From: Bradysia coprophila
Lineage: Eukaryota; Arthropoda; Insecta; Diptera; Sciaridae
DNA length: 64,000 bases
Assembly: GCF_014529535.1 (NCBI RefSeq)
Contig: NW_023503293.1
Span: 2,388,507-2,452,506, forward strand
Direction of reading: 5' to 3'
The notes below the pieces were generated by a model. That model saw nothing but the letters and a program-made list of their open reading frames with translations. It ran no database searches and was not told where the DNA came from. Position numbers and translations under genes: made by a program. Shown in pieces: positions 25,106 to 36,415 of the stretch (position 1 is its first letter; every line of letters starts with the position of its first letter).

Positions 25106-26585
25106 CCATATTGAACATAGACAAACAACCTTACCTGATTCGGAGACTTAGCTTCCTTTGCAAGTTTTGATTTTGTTATGCAATAAAACCAAGTGTTCCA
25201 GAGGGGACTTAGTTTCGAAAGGGAATCTATTTCCTCGTTTCGATGAAATGTTTTTTTTTTGTATCAAACAAATCAAACTATTTCGTTGCACGGTTGCACG
25301 TCTTTTTTTTCTCCAGTCAGTTGATTTATAGAAACCGAAACCTTTTCCGGAAATTTTTTTGCTTGATAACATTTCGCCAGATTTGTAAAATGTTCCTTGG
25401 TTTTGACAAGCTCTACAAAAACTTAATTTTTTTCAGACTCATTGATTTGACTCATAACCAAAGTTCAAAATAAACCAATTTTACGGTTACATTCCGAATT
25501 GCTTTCAATGGGACCTCTGAGTTATAAATACGATTGCTTATCTTTCAATAACAACACACTCGGGTGTTCTGACAATTTTGTTTGTAAACAGTGAATGTTG
25601 TAGTCATGTTTGCAGTGACATGGTTTAAATGGTAATAAAGTGTTAATGGCTTGAAAATGAAGAAAAACAATCTGTTAGTGACTATAGCATAGTATTTAGA
25701 AATATACAATCCGATGTCAGTAGTGGCTGAACGTTTAGGGCTGATAATTCTGTTAAATGTTTTGCAATTTTTGGTACCAATTTTTTTATCTTATTTCTCA
25801 GAAGAAGGCCAGATAAACAATTGACTTCGTTGTAAAGATTCTAGTAGTCTTTTTTCCTATTAAGATCCTATGACTGTTTGTCTAGCTGTTATTCACATTT
25901 ATTAAATCCATATCTATTTAATCCTTATTCTTATCGAAGTGCCGTTCATAAGAATAGCTATTTGTTTAAATACTTCGCCACAACAATTCAATCATCGAAA
26001 ACCGTTTATCTACGTCATAACTTCCATCCTGTTCAGAATGTATCTGGTTTTGTATCGATTAGGCGTTTTACACTTCAACGATTAGACTCATTGAAAAGTC
26101 AAACACTCCTTTTGTCTAAATAATGAACCAAAAAAAGTAAATTGTCAAAAAAAATTGTGCAGAAAATTTTCGAACTGTATGTGTGAGACCCACATTACGA
26201 GGGCCGGAAATACAAAAAAAATAAAACCAAATTCATAAGTAACATACAGCGATTGTATACATAATTTGCTTCGGTAGAGCAGATAAGTCTTTATGCTTAT
26301 AGTGTACCTGGCCCTTAAATGATACAGTTCATTTCGTTTTGAAGTTCGTATAATTGGAACAGTAAATATGTAATACAAACTAAAAAAATGTTTGTGCACT
26401 TGGTTAAAGACAAACAGAATGATTTTTTTTGGTTTTCTTTCTTTTCACTGATCGATTAAATGAGCATGGAATTTAAAGGTTTGACACATTAGCATTTGTG
26501 CTGATGTACGACACGACGAGTATCCAATTTATAATTTTCGCAACATAGTCAACATACAAACAAATCCATGATGAAATCTATAGGC

Positions 26586-26763
26586 TAGTACACAGTTCGT
26601 GAGACCGTGCAAAAAGTCTAAAAAATGAACGTTTACAACCGGTTTACATGATACGTGAAAATTTGTTGACAGATGGCTCTGGCTCATACATTTTATGTCA
26701 ACACTTTTCAATCGTTTTGCTTTTCTCGATCATTTTTCAAAGATTTTTCACGAACTATGTACT
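26586..26763. mobile_element. Short inverted-repeat element
   Basis: The left end TAGTACACAGTTCGTGAGA pairs with the right end TTTCACGAACTATGTACT with one internal mismatch and a size of about 178 bp. Internal sequence is AT-rich and non-coding. It resembles a MITE, but only this one copy is seen in the window. Confidence 0.5.
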
Positions 26764-26804
26764 CATCTTATAACCTGATTTATTCGGTGAATACATTTTT
26801 GCAT

Positions 26805-26880
26805 ACAGTCAGAAGCAGGGTTTCAGGAGAATTTGCTTCAGCTGTTTTCCAGATGATCCGCACATACAATCACAAACAAA
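26805..26880. repeat. Solo end of the CAGTGAAATT MITE family
   Basis: The blocks ATACAGTCAGAAGCAGGGTT, CTTCAGCTGTTTTCCAG and TGATCC occur in the same order as at the left ends of the elements at 32395-32620 and 43724-43906. No matching right arm is found, so this is a truncated copy. Confidence 0.5.
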
Positions 26881-26974
26881 ACTGTTTCTGTTTGTGTCAG
26901 TTACATTTTTAAATTTTTGCCGTATGCGTTGTCGATTAAAAGTGATAGTTTCGATATAAGGTGAATGCACTAGA

Positions 26975-27060
26975 CAAAATCTGACTTTTTATTTTTCGAC
27001 TGAGTTACGTAGAATATTTTACATGCTTCATTGATGAATCAACGGTTTCCGGAGCAGAAG
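26975..27060. repeat. Dispersed repeat shared with about 51750-51800
   Basis: ACTTTTTATTTTTCGACTGA followed by GTTACGTAG and ATTTTACATGCT is matched near 51752-51792 with few changes. It is joined on its right to the repeat that also occurs at 8578. Nature unknown. Confidence 0.45.
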
Positions 27061-27272
27061 CATGCAATAGCTAACTCGCTTCGCTCATATCGGCAAACTC
27101 ACATCTAGTGCACAAAGGAATCCCATTTACTAGCTAGCTACTTACTGTTAGTGAAAATATTCATAGTTTTCATGCAAAACCACATCAACCCGTAACTAAC
27201 ACAGAATCTTACCTCACATGATTGTAGTGGGATTCTATCAATTGCGTGCGCAAATACTTGATGTATTGATCG

Positions 27273-27330
27273 TAGAACATCAGCCCGGCAAGGTGAAGAT
27301 TGTGATTTCGTGTCTTCACCGTGCATATCC
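27273..27330 (+). repeat. tRNA-like/SINE-like repeat, copy 2
   Basis: AGAACATCAGCCCGGCAAGG, then TGAAGATTGTGA and TTCGTGTCTTCACC follow the same order as at 53191-53258. The TTCG loop with flanking complementary bases is the remnant of a T-arm. Box B is degenerate, so it is unlikely to be transcribed as a tRNA. Confidence 0.5.
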
Positions 27331-28614
27331 AAAATTTGTATTTCAAATCCAATTCGATTTTGGTATTTCAAAGATGTCTAAAATTTAAAGTTCGTCGCGG
27401 ATATAGCGTTTATGAAGAAATTTATGTATTGGTTATATACCCTTATCTGCCGTAATTTACATAATAGACTTAGTCAAAATTTTAAACAAAAAAATTCTTT
27501 TGTTCAATTTTTTTCACTAAGTCTCTCATGTAAAATATACGGCAGTTATGTATTACGATAATTGTTGCATGCAAATCGACTGCGTTTGCTTGCTATATTG
27601 TTGCTGAAAATTATAAATATTTTCAACTTGCAGTATAAAAATAGTTTACGGACTTTTCGCAGATTTTTACACCCTCACGTACTGTCGCAATTTTCCTATA
27701 ATTTAAAACTCTTTTGTCGTAATCCCCCACCTCTTAAAAAACCATGTGATTTATGGACGATCGCTTATTGAAAGTAGATTGATAATTGTTACAGGTCCCA
27801 AATGTAGAGTACATTTTTATGTACTATTCTACAACATCGAAAGAAATAAAAGCAATTGAGAAAACAAACGAATGTTTTCCCTTAAAAATCTGAGAAAATT
27901 CCATCACTTTGTCCAACATATCAATAATCATTTCCCCCTCGACACTGTATGATACACTGCACACGCTGCATTGCATATTGATCAATACGAACATATTTCA
28001 TGAATCGATCGTAGAACCGAATAATAAATATTTAAATTAGCTGCATTCTTTAGATGCATGGGTTTGGTTCGACTATAATTTCAACCTGTTTTTGTCACAC
28101 ATCATACGTTTACCTAAATCAAAGCAGCAATGATTTACTTGTAAGATTTGAAGACTTGAATTCAGGAATTTAAAGTTGTTGTGATGGATCAATTTCTGGT
28201 TTTAAGTGATACCAGTAACTTGCTTGTTAATCTCAGCAACGATGTGAGTTTATGGGTCATTTGCTGTATCATAGTTAATGACAGAATTTGAGTTTTTTTT
28301 CTTTGTTTGTGTATAGCGAAGCTAGAGATTCATTTTTATCAATGATTGTATCTAGGTTTACAATGCAACAACTTTGTTAACTAGTAAAATACCTCGCAAA
28401 TACAAATACTTAATTCTGCATGGCCCAGCTTTCGGACAGGCACCAGTAGTCGGCTACCCATTGTTATTTCATTGATAAACATTTTTTACGAATGAAAAAC
28501 ATGAAGTGTCCGACTACTGTTCCCGTAGGAAAATGGGTGGAAAAACAGTTTGAGAGAACTTTTATGATTTATGATTACGGTTTCTCATTATTTTCATTTG
28601 CTTTTTCATTTTAG

Positions 28615-30048
28615 ATGAGTCAGCAAACCGCAAAACCTGGACGACGCACTCCACTCTCACTTGGCCAGCCCAAGGGTGATGCGAGCGATAAAAGCCAAAT
28701 TCGAACGGGCAAAGCTACAGTTAATTTAGAGAAATTGTCCACCGATCTTCTGACAAAACAAGCGAAAAACGGTTCTGCAGAAGACAACAACAAAGCCGAA
28801 AATGGGCAAAACAACGCTACAAACAACGGTGCAACGGCAAAGAAAGATGGAAACGGCGTTCACATCGAAGAGGCAAATGACAAGGGCAAACTAACTGATA
28901 AAGTTAAAGATAATAAAACTGCATCGCCGAAAGTCAGTGAAAAAGTGGTCGAGAAAGCTAAACCTTCCAATGATAAAGTGCAAACTACGAACGATAAGCA
29001 GAAGCCGTCGATCGACTCTGCAAGTGGAATATCAAAGATAGAGGAGAAGGCAGATGCGAAAAATGGCGATAAGGAAGTTCGAGAAAGTGTCCGTCAGAAA
29101 CACTTGCGAGAGGAAAAGGAGAAGGAGGATAGTGTCAAAGTGGCTCCAACCAGTCAGACAAAAGTAGCCCCATCTACACCTGACAAAAATTCGGAAGCAC
29201 CGAACGCAAAAGACAAACGAAAGCCAGAGGTGGCTACACCTACCAAAACTCCGAAAGCGCTTCCATCTGAATCGCTGCTCGCCGAAAAATCGCTCAAAGG
29301 ATTTAACGAAAATCTGGAAGAAGCCGAATCCAGCAAAATCACCGATTCTCCGATGCCAGCAAAAGATTCAAAACTTCTGAAATTCAGCCAAGCACCACCA
29401 ATGTCTGCATCACGGAATAAGCGGTCGGACAAACTAGAAGACGCTAGTTTGGTGGTCAACTTAAGCACGGTCAGCGAACTGAGCAACGAATCGACCAACA
29501 ATTCAACTCCCGTTGAACGCAATTACTCTCTACGTCATATCACTGGTCGCAGGAGCACTCGACCGCTACGCGAGATAAGCTTCGAATATCGCAAACATGA
29601 ATCGTATTACAACAAGGAGCGAAACAACGAGACAGCCGATTCCATATCGAACGTAAATGTAACCAGTAGCTCGGAGAGTCCACGCGTCGGAGGACAATTT
29701 AAGCGAACTGTCGACGACGATGAAGTGATCAGTCCGAAACGATCGAGATTCGATTTTGGTCTGCTCGAATTCGTGTCCAGTCCGGTTAAAAAATTGGGCG
29801 AAAAATTTTCAAGATCGCGATTGTCCACCAGCACTCCAAACAAATTGACCGCAATCGAAGTTATTCCATCCGGAATCGAGGCCGAACATTTTGCTGCAGA
29901 AGACGACGACGAAATTGCGCCCATTGAATTGAATGCAGTCGATGATGTCGTTGAAAAGAAAATGGCAATTGATACAGAACTTCCAGCGGAAGATGAGGCG
30001 CCCATTGAAGTTCACGAACCGAGTAAGAGTCGATGTAGCGTAATGTAA
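28615..30048 (+). CDS. Lysine/serine-rich protein with C-terminal CaaX box, probably nuclear-envelope associated
   Basis: A single open frame of 477 aa starts at an ATG directly after a strong splice acceptor (TTTTCATTTTAG), so an untranslated first exon probably lies upstream. The protein has no globular domain that I recognise. Residues 60-250 are rich in Lys, Asp, Glu and Ser (many K-D, E-K pairs). Residues 302-333 form a more structured-looking patch (YSLRHITGRRSTRPLREISF). SPKRSR at 373-378 is a good basic nuclear-localisation motif, and SP/TP sites are common. The last four residues are CSVM, an ideal farnesylation box. A nuclear targeting signal plus a farnesyl CaaX box is the combination known for lamins and for the fly protein Kugelkern/Charleston; with no lamin rod, a kugelkern-like role at the inner nuclear membrane is a hypothesis only. 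Coding GC is well above its flanks. Confidence 0.85.
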   Translation: MSQQTAKPGRRTPLSLGQPKGDASDKSQIRTGKATVNLEKLSTDLLTKQAKNGSAEDNNKAENGQNNATNNGATAKKDGNGVHIEEANDKGKLTDKVKDNKTASPKVSEKVVEKAKPSNDKVQTTNDKQKPSIDSASGISKIEEKADAKNGDKEVRESVRQKHLREEKEKEDSVKVAPTSQTKVAPSTPDKNSEAPNAKDKRKPEVATPTKTPKALPSESLLAEKSLKGFNENLEEAESSKITDSPMPAKDSKLLKFSQAPPMSASRNKRSDKLEDASLVVNLSTVSELSNESTNNSTPVERNYSLRHITGRRSTRPLREISFEYRKHESYYNKERNNETADSISNVNVTSSSESPRVGGQFKRTVDDDEVISPKRSRFDFGLLEFVSSPVKKLGEKFSRSRLSTSTPNKLTAIEVIPSGIEAEHFAAEDDDEIAPIELNAVDDVVEKKMAIDTELPAEDEAPIEVHEPSKSRCSVM

Positions 30049-30392
30049 ATTTCCGTCGTCAAATTTATAAATTTATATGATTTCTTTATGATTTAAATCT
30101 CTTTTTCTTTCTGTATGGTACATGAAAATTTTGTATTAGATTTTGTCACACGTGACATTTTCGTCAAAGAGTATAAATGGATTTTAGTAAGCAGTGGTAT
30201 AATATTCGATAAATTCAATTCATCACAATAGCAACAAAGCGAAACGATAGAGAAGAAAACATTAAAAGTTTTAAATTTATTAAAATTATTTTTAAAAAAA
30301 ATTAAATTTATCGAAAATCGAACCACTTAAAACACACAACACACTGATCGTCTTTATTATTATTATTTGTGTAATTCATCAATACGAGAAAC

Positions 30393-30398
30393 AATAAA
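30393..30398 (+). promoter_or_regulatory. Polyadenylation signal AATAAA
   Basis: A canonical AATAAA lies 345 bases after the stop of the CaaX gene. It is the first canonical hexamer I find on this strand downstream, and the distance suits an insect 3' UTR. Confidence 0.45.
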
Positions 30399-31017
30399 AA
30401 TATTAATGGCACGAATCGCTTTTGGTTGTGAATCCTGAATACATGAGCAGTCCTCCGATTTTGGTGTAAGTGAAATATCTCCGTCAAAATATCTCCTTAT
30501 TTTTTGATTCAACCACCACGACGTTGAATCGGAATCTGAAAAGTCGGCTCAATACCCATAATAGTTAGAACAAAAAAAAAAAAAGAAAATTCACTGAGTC
30601 GTCCTGCATTCTCTAAAATGTGGACCGGAAAAATCGTTAACTTTGAACTCAATTATCCTGACCATTTCTAAATCACATTTGACGTTAGGGTTTGCGTTGG
30701 AAAGCTGGTGACTAGTACTTCCACTTACGTGTAAGTGGAACGTGAGATACATCGCTAAGAAGCACCACCACTTTCCACAGACATAAAAAGTCGCAAAAGA
30801 AGCAAAAAAAAAACAATTCTTGCAATTTTCTAAATTCTAGAGCTGAGAAGTAAGTATGAGAAATGACATTTTTGTGAAAAGTACTGGAGGCGCACTAAAG
30901 CATAATTTCTAGGTTCTTTAAGAAATGTGCATTATTAAACGCAAAGTAAAATTCAAATTTGACCCACACTAAAAGCATCCAGTTTTGGGATTTTTACAGA
31001 CATTAAAGATTTTAAGA

Positions 31018-31453
31018 TCAGTCAAAAACACTCAAAAGAGTAAAAGTGACGCAAGTCCCTGTGCATACTTCCAAAACAACTGATATCGCTGGAGGTGACG
31101 CATTCTGCGCTTGTACGCAAAAACTGTAACAGCAAAAATTTGACCAAAGAAATTCTAGAAACAAAATTTTACCAAAAAAATTTTGCGTCACAAAGTGGCA
31201 GATGATTCGGACGTATTAGGACATATTCTTGCCTATTTAAAAAAATTTCTTAACAGCACTTTCCTCAACATCTGCCACTTGTGACGCAAAATTTTTTTGG
31301 TAAAATTTTGTTTCTAGAATTTCTTTGGTCTAATTTTTGCTGTTACAGTTTTTGCGTACAAGCGCAGAATGCGTCACCTCCAGCGATATCAGTTGTTTTG
31401 GAAGTATGCACAGGGACTTGCGTCACTTTTACTCTTTTGAGTGTTTTTGACTG
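31018..31453. mobile_element. 436-bp near-perfect palindromic (foldback) element
   Basis: The left arm begins TCAGTCAAAAACACTCAAAA and runs about 190 bp. The right arm from about 31268 is its reverse complement with only a few differences, ending TTTTGAGTGTTTTTGACTGA. The spacer is about 60 bp. Inside the arms the word GTGACGCAA recurs. Immediately to the right, GATATCAGTTCTTTTGGAAG repeats an internal arm phrase in the forward direction. It contains no open frame of note. This is a typical long-TIR MITE or foldback element. Confidence 0.85.
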
Positions 31454-31482
31454 ATATCAGTTCTTTTGGAAGAATTAGAAGA

Positions 31483-31735
31483 TTGAAAAAATTTGAAAAA
31501 TTTGAAAAATTTAAAAAATTTGAAAAATTTAAAAAATTTAAAAAATTTGAAAAATTTAAAAAATTTGAAAAATTTAAAAAATTTGAAAAATTTGAAAAAA
31601 TGTAAAAAGTTTAAAAAAATTGAAAAATTTAAAAAAAATTTGAAAAATTAAAAAAAAAAATTGAAAAGTTTAAAAAATTTTGAAAAATTTAAAAAATTTG
31701 AGAAATTTAAAAAATTTTGAAAAATTTAAAAAATG
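31483..31735. repeat. AT-rich satellite, unit about 10 bp (AAAAATTTGA)
   Basis: About 25 head-to-tail copies of GAAAAATTT or AAAAAATTT with small length variation. It starts about 30 bp beyond the right end of the palindrome. The sequence is locally bent A-tract DNA, phased near one helical turn. Confidence 0.9.
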
Positions 31736-32394
31736 TCTTAGAATGACGACAAGAATTTACTCCCAAAATTTCAACAAAATCTAAAGAAGACTTTAGAAGA
31801 TAGGAAACACTGACGGACGGACGGACTAACAAAGTAACGTAGTATTTTTTCATTTCGTTTAAAGTACTGAAATTGACCAAAATGTATGGAAATGGGGCTT
31901 CTTGGAAGATTTTTTGCGTGGCCAAATTTTAAGCTGCAAGAACGTGTGATAGCTCGTTGAACTCGTACGGGCGCCTAGTTTTTTTTAATGGTAATTTGGA
32001 GTCATTTGTCTTTGAATTGTAGAACTTCAATATTTGCTGTATATATGGTTCTGCAGTCTACGACAAAAAAAAAATTTTGAAATTTTTTCTATGCTAACGC
32101 GCGCCCATGATTACCTTGGGAACACTTTCAAATATGGTTGACTTTGATAAATTCATAAATCGCAAAAAATTGGCAAAATTCTAAGGAGATGAAAGTTTAG
32201 ACCAGAGTTTATATATTCGTTGTGTATTTGAATAAAAATTCGTGTTCGTTCTGTTGATTCAACAACTAACTCTTGATTTACATATTAATGAGAAATTAAA
32301 AAAAAAAAATCTTGTGTTTTCAGCTATTTTCGTATTGTCATAAAATGTCAAACTTGGATTTGCTACCAATTTTCCTTGATGATTCATTTCAATA

Positions 32395-32620
32395 CAGTTA
32401 GAGGCAGTGAAATTTCAGCATGAATTTAAGTTGTTTTTCAGCTGATCCACACAAACAATCAAAATTGTCTATATGTCTTTGTACGGTTTTACTATTACCA
32501 CGCACGTGTGTGTAGCACTTTCAACCGTATAAACAGGTATAAAAAGTGTTGATTGTATGTATGATCACCTGAAAAACAGCTCAAGCGAATTCATGACGAA
32601 ATTTTACTGCCTCTGACAGT
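32395..32620. mobile_element. MITE of the CAGTGAAATT family, copy with both arms
   Basis: The left end reads ACAGTTAGAGGCAGTGAAAT and continues with GCATGAATTTAAG, TTGTTTTTCAGCTGATCC. The right end is the mirrored form, with TGATCACCTGAAAAACAGCT and CAGTAAAATTTCGTCATGAA in reverse order and ACTGTCAGAGGCAG at the edge. It is related to 43724-43906 and the solo end at 26805. Confidence 0.65.
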
Positions 32621-32805
32621 GCCCTCTCTAGCAAACTTCGATTTGACGCTGTCAAAATACCACCGTATTCCTTTGTTTATAGAATCCATAGAGGTAGACT
32701 ACCTTGAGGAATTATGACCCGAAACTCTTTGAAAAATTATATCACACACCACTAAAACGAAAACGTCAACTTTGCTTTGCTTTTGACAATATAATAGTGT
32801 TATGA

Positions 32806-32965
32806 TGAAAGCGAAAGAGATATTTTGACAAGTACCCCAAGGCAATTTATAATAAACTGGTCTTCGGTCCTCTCGCTCTCAACGTAACACATTGAAAGAG
32901 AAGCAAATACTTTGACAAGTACCCCAAGGCAAGTTATAATAGCTAGTCTTCGGTTTTCTCGCTCT
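32806..32965 (-). repeat. Head-to-tail dimer of an 86-bp repeat, antisense copy
   Basis: Two tandem units contain TTTGACAAGTACCCCAAGGC followed by TTATAATA, GTCTTCGG and CTCGCTCT. The same dimer in the opposite orientation lies inside the MITE-like element at 54540-54705. Here I find no flanking GTTCCAAG ends, so the unit occurs independently of them. Confidence 0.7.
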
Positions 32966-34188
32966 GATCTCGCTGATTTTCTATGAGTCCCTTTACTTTT
33001 GACATTAAGAGTCTGTACACGGAGCTGTCACACACACATCTAAATGTAAGATTTTTCATTTTAATTTGTCAGTTAGTTCTATTTAGAGGGATAGAATCAT
33101 ACACTGTTGACTAATTTCTAATTGTGCATGTAAAAATGAAAAAGTTACGTTGCATTTTTACACCTTAATAAATGATATTTTAAGACAAAGAGCTGAAAAC
33201 ACAAGAAATTTTTCGTTAACTTTACATTGCAGTCAAACTATAACTGTCTATGACTAGACAAATGCGGCAAACAATGAGGTTGAGGATTCACCATTTGTTA
33301 AATCACTGCAATATCATTGTTCTCTGACGAAATAGAACTATATATAGAGCCATATAAACAAAAAGTTATTTTAGAGACCCGAAGACAAATCCCATTGATT
33401 TGCAAAGATAAATAAAACATATTTTTTGTGGCGATGACTATGTCACTTTTGTTGTGTTTAGCACCACCCTGTTCGGATGTAGAATTTCGGGCAGCAAACA
33501 TTTTGTGGGTCTAAAGTTTGTTTTTCACAATCAATCTTTTGTAAAAAAAATAGTGAAAAAATCGATGTTTTAAAATAACTATTAACTTTGGCGACTTTAG
33601 GCCACCCTGTGCTGTCTACCATATTTGGTTCCATCTGACCAAAAAATTCGAAAACAGGAGTACTGCACCCAAAACTACTTCTCCCCTCTTTTTGATAATC
33701 AGGACATTTTGAACTTATATCAGAAACCGTTGAGACATTCTGGGTACCACATGGACACAGAATGTTCTGTGACCCCTGAGCTAGACGGAGAAATTGAATT
33801 GAATTGTTTGAGAATAATAAGAGCATTCGTAGGGTGCTTTTTGGACCATATAAAGTTTATACCGTGTAATTAAACTTATGCATGCGCTTATGAGCTGTTC
33901 AGTTCGAATGATTCAATTGCCTGCTATGAAAGTTTTTCGAGATAAAAAGGTAAACCGATCATATCATGATGTTCGTACATATTTTGCTATGCCGCAAATT
34001 CGCAGCCATTCAATTGAACGTAGGCAGTAGGCAGTAACACTTTTGGTTTAAACACACACTTTAATGTAAGTATTTACTTATATATACAAGACGAATATTT
34101 TTCTTTTCGGCAAGTCACCCGGTGAACAAAAGTGAACATCAACATATAATCCAGGATCCGCGCTCAGCTATAATGCATCGTTCACCGA

Positions 34189-34765
34189 TCACTCGTAAAC
34201 TATTCTTTGTTCCTTTAGTGTTAACAATAGCAAATAAATGGAAATTGACGTTAAACACCCAGCTACAATTCCTTGGATCAAGAGGATTGTGTTAGCGATA
34301 AGAAAAACGATAGAATTGTAATCATTACCCGCTACCAATCCCGGCCATCTCCGAAAAATGATCAAAATAAAAATGATTGTCGATATGATGAGCATCATTC
34401 CAAACGGCAATAGTGGCGATAATTGAACGTAACGCCTATACGAATTATGTCCGATCAGTCGTGGCGAACCGATTCCTAGAAATTCGCCATTTCATCTTTT
34501 TATGTGTTGTAAACACTGAACACACTATACCTCCGACACCGAAATCGTCCTCGTAAAAAACCAAATTTCCTCGATGCACATCGCTGTTGTGTTGATTGCT
34601 ACCACGTAATAGGGACGGATGTGTGGTAGTGGATTCAGTCGTTTGGTTGAGAAAATGGTTCAGGAATGTCATTAAAGGCATTTTTCTGCTTTCCATTCGA
34701 TGACTGAATTTCAATTTTTCTAGTAGAAGAAACACCAAACTCCCGAAATTATTGTATACGGTCAT
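34189..34765 (-). CDS. Small spliced membrane protein with two transmembrane helices
   Basis: Two minus-strand exons, 34531-34765 and 34189-34475, joined through a 55-bp GT-AG intron in matching phase 1, give 173 aa. The reading frame would stop soon after the donor if unspliced, and the acceptor TTTCTAG is strong, so the join is convincing. The N-terminal 100 residues are polar, with FYEDDFGVGG just before the junction. Two hydrophobic segments follow, about 103-123 (MMLIISTIIFILIIF) and 138-163 (IVFLIANTILLIQGIV), separated by a short polar loop RRWPGLVAGNDYNS. The tail is TLKEQRIVYE. I do not recognise the family. The start is taken at 34765; a later Met (MESRKM) is possible, and an upstream exon cannot be excluded. 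Confidence 0.68.
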
Positions 34766-35894
34766 CAACGGACACACTCACACAGACTGGTCAACTAAAT
34801 TTTCCAGTCAAATTCATTCACCATTGCATTTTGTCAACCGATAATGTACTTCGAAAACACATGAAATCGAAGAAATGCAAATGATAAAATTGATAAGTAT
34901 GTGACCTTTATTCGCATTGGCATAGGTACCCAGCAGCCATTAACTGTTAACGTAGTTGTCGTACAATTTGTCTGCATCGACACAAAAAAAAATTATGGAA
35001 ATATTTTAGAATTGTTTTCTCACTGTGCGCTCTCTGAATCTGTCTTAAAGCAGATGATAACACTGCAGGACTGATGGATTTTGTCAATATTTTAATCACT
35101 CTATAGCAATATTGGTCGATTGTTTTTCGTTTCATTGCAAAAGAGTTTTGTTATTGGAGAAATTTGTAAATTTATCGTTCGTCTTCCCTACAATTTGATG
35201 ATAATAACATAAATAGGCAATGTAAATAGTTGGTGAGCGAAATTTTAAATCGAATAAAAAGTGAATTTTATCAAATTTTGAAACCGAAACCAAAGTGAAC
35301 ATTTTCTAATCGAAACGTGATTTGTTACGAAATTAGCTGCGCCCTACGTGCTAAAGCGTAAGTACCATATGTAATCATATTTTCACTCAGAGATCTCCCT
35401 GAAATGCAGTGCTGTCTTTAGCCTTTTGGGCGCCAATGACAATTTTTAAATTGGCATTAAATCTTAAGGTCAATCCAAAAACTTATTTTGTGGACTCGGG
35501 TGCCAGATTTTTAGACTCAGGCATTAAATGACTGTGGAGCTGAGGGTGATTGCCCTTTTTGCCGAGTGGTGACGCAATGGATTAAATGTATTAAAAGGGA
35601 TTAAATAGATTAAATTAAATGAATAAGGAAAAAGTTCATCCTACCAAATACTTTAAAAGTCTTAGATAGATTTGATTTTGATCGATCCACACACTACAAC
35701 TCATAGTAAAATGTAAATTTATTTAATACAACTAATTCAAAAGAAAAAATTTCTACATCTCACGAGTACTTAAACGCCCTGGAGATCATGCAAATCTTAT
35801 TTTCGTAATTAGTTTACCAATTTTATAGGTGGTTAGACATATTTCGGTAAAACTAAAGATTTTGTTTTGTAGATTAAATGGAAGTGTGTCACTG

Positions 35895-36415
35895 CTGAAA
35901 TGTGACGTCACGTTTTTGGAATAGAAATGACGTCATTTTTTAGTGTTTCGAGTTTTGCATTTTACTATTGCTGAAACAGAAGAAAGATTGGTCAAAGAAT
36001 TATCAACATATACTAAGATGTTAAGATACACAGATATCTAATGCGATATGCCTTACTCGACATATACACTGAGAAAACTCCTGAATTAGATTTAAATCTG
36101 TTTTGGATCACATACATTTGAACACAATCTTTTGAACGTTTCATTGCGTTTAATGGTTTGATTGATTCAATCGAAATCTTTTCAAGTCATAGCTAGGCAT
36201 AGGAGACGTTCAAAACTATCGATAATATAAGTGGAAAGAAATTATCGATAATTGATTAATCAAATATTCAGATAATTATCAAAATATTGAAATTCGATTA
36301 TTTTACTCACTGAAATGTGACGTCACATTTTTGGAAAAGAAATGACGTCACTTTCTGTTGTTTCGTGTTGTGTATATTTTACTGTTGCTGAAGCAGAAGA
36401 AAGATTGGCCAAAGA
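35895..36415. repeat. Direct repeat of about 110 bp, each copy with two TGACGTCA sites
   Basis: Copies at 35895-36004 and 36303-36415 share CTGAAATGTGACGTCAC, GAAATGACGTCA, TTTTACT then TTGCTGAA and CAGAAGAAAGATTGG. The four perfect palindromes TGACGTCA lie at 35903-35910, 35928-35935, 36318-36325 and 36343-36350, with 25-bp spacing in both copies. TGACGTCA is the consensus CREB/ATF site; no gene lies within several hundred bases, so regulatory use is unproven. Confidence 0.75.

Larger units (their letters stand above)
19127..28614. other. Long intergenic stretch between TXNDC9 and the CaaX gene
   Basis: No protein gene is supported in about 9.5 kb. Visible items are a MITE-like inverted repeat (20121-20293), a cluster of CAGGT words (about 24729-25105), a solo end of the CAGTGAAATT MITE family (about 26808-26880), an inverted-repeat element (26586-26763), a dispersed repeat (26975-27120) and a tRNA-like repeat (27273-27330). 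The 21-24.6 kb and 27.4-28.4 kb parts show nothing beyond AT-rich sequence. The last part may hold the untranslated first exon and promoter of the CaaX gene. Confidence 0.55.
30399..34188. other. Intergenic stretch with large palindrome and satellite
   Basis: No gene is supported. It holds the 436-bp palindrome (31018-31453), the AT satellite (31483-31735), a MITE (32395-32620) and the antisense copy of a dimeric repeat (32806-32965). The open frames at 33458-33873 show no recognised motif and no coherent splice structure. A perfect short hairpin (ACTTACGTGTAAGT) lies at about 30722-30736. Confidence 0.6.

Noticed and set aside
31018..31453. A CRISPR array or bacterial insertion sequence
   Set aside because: Repeats are inverted arms, not spaced direct repeats, and the surroundings are eukaryotic.
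33458..33873. Opposed open frames of 122 and 82 codons as a gene
   Set aside because: The two strands overlap, neither shows a known motif, and no splice sites join them to further exons.
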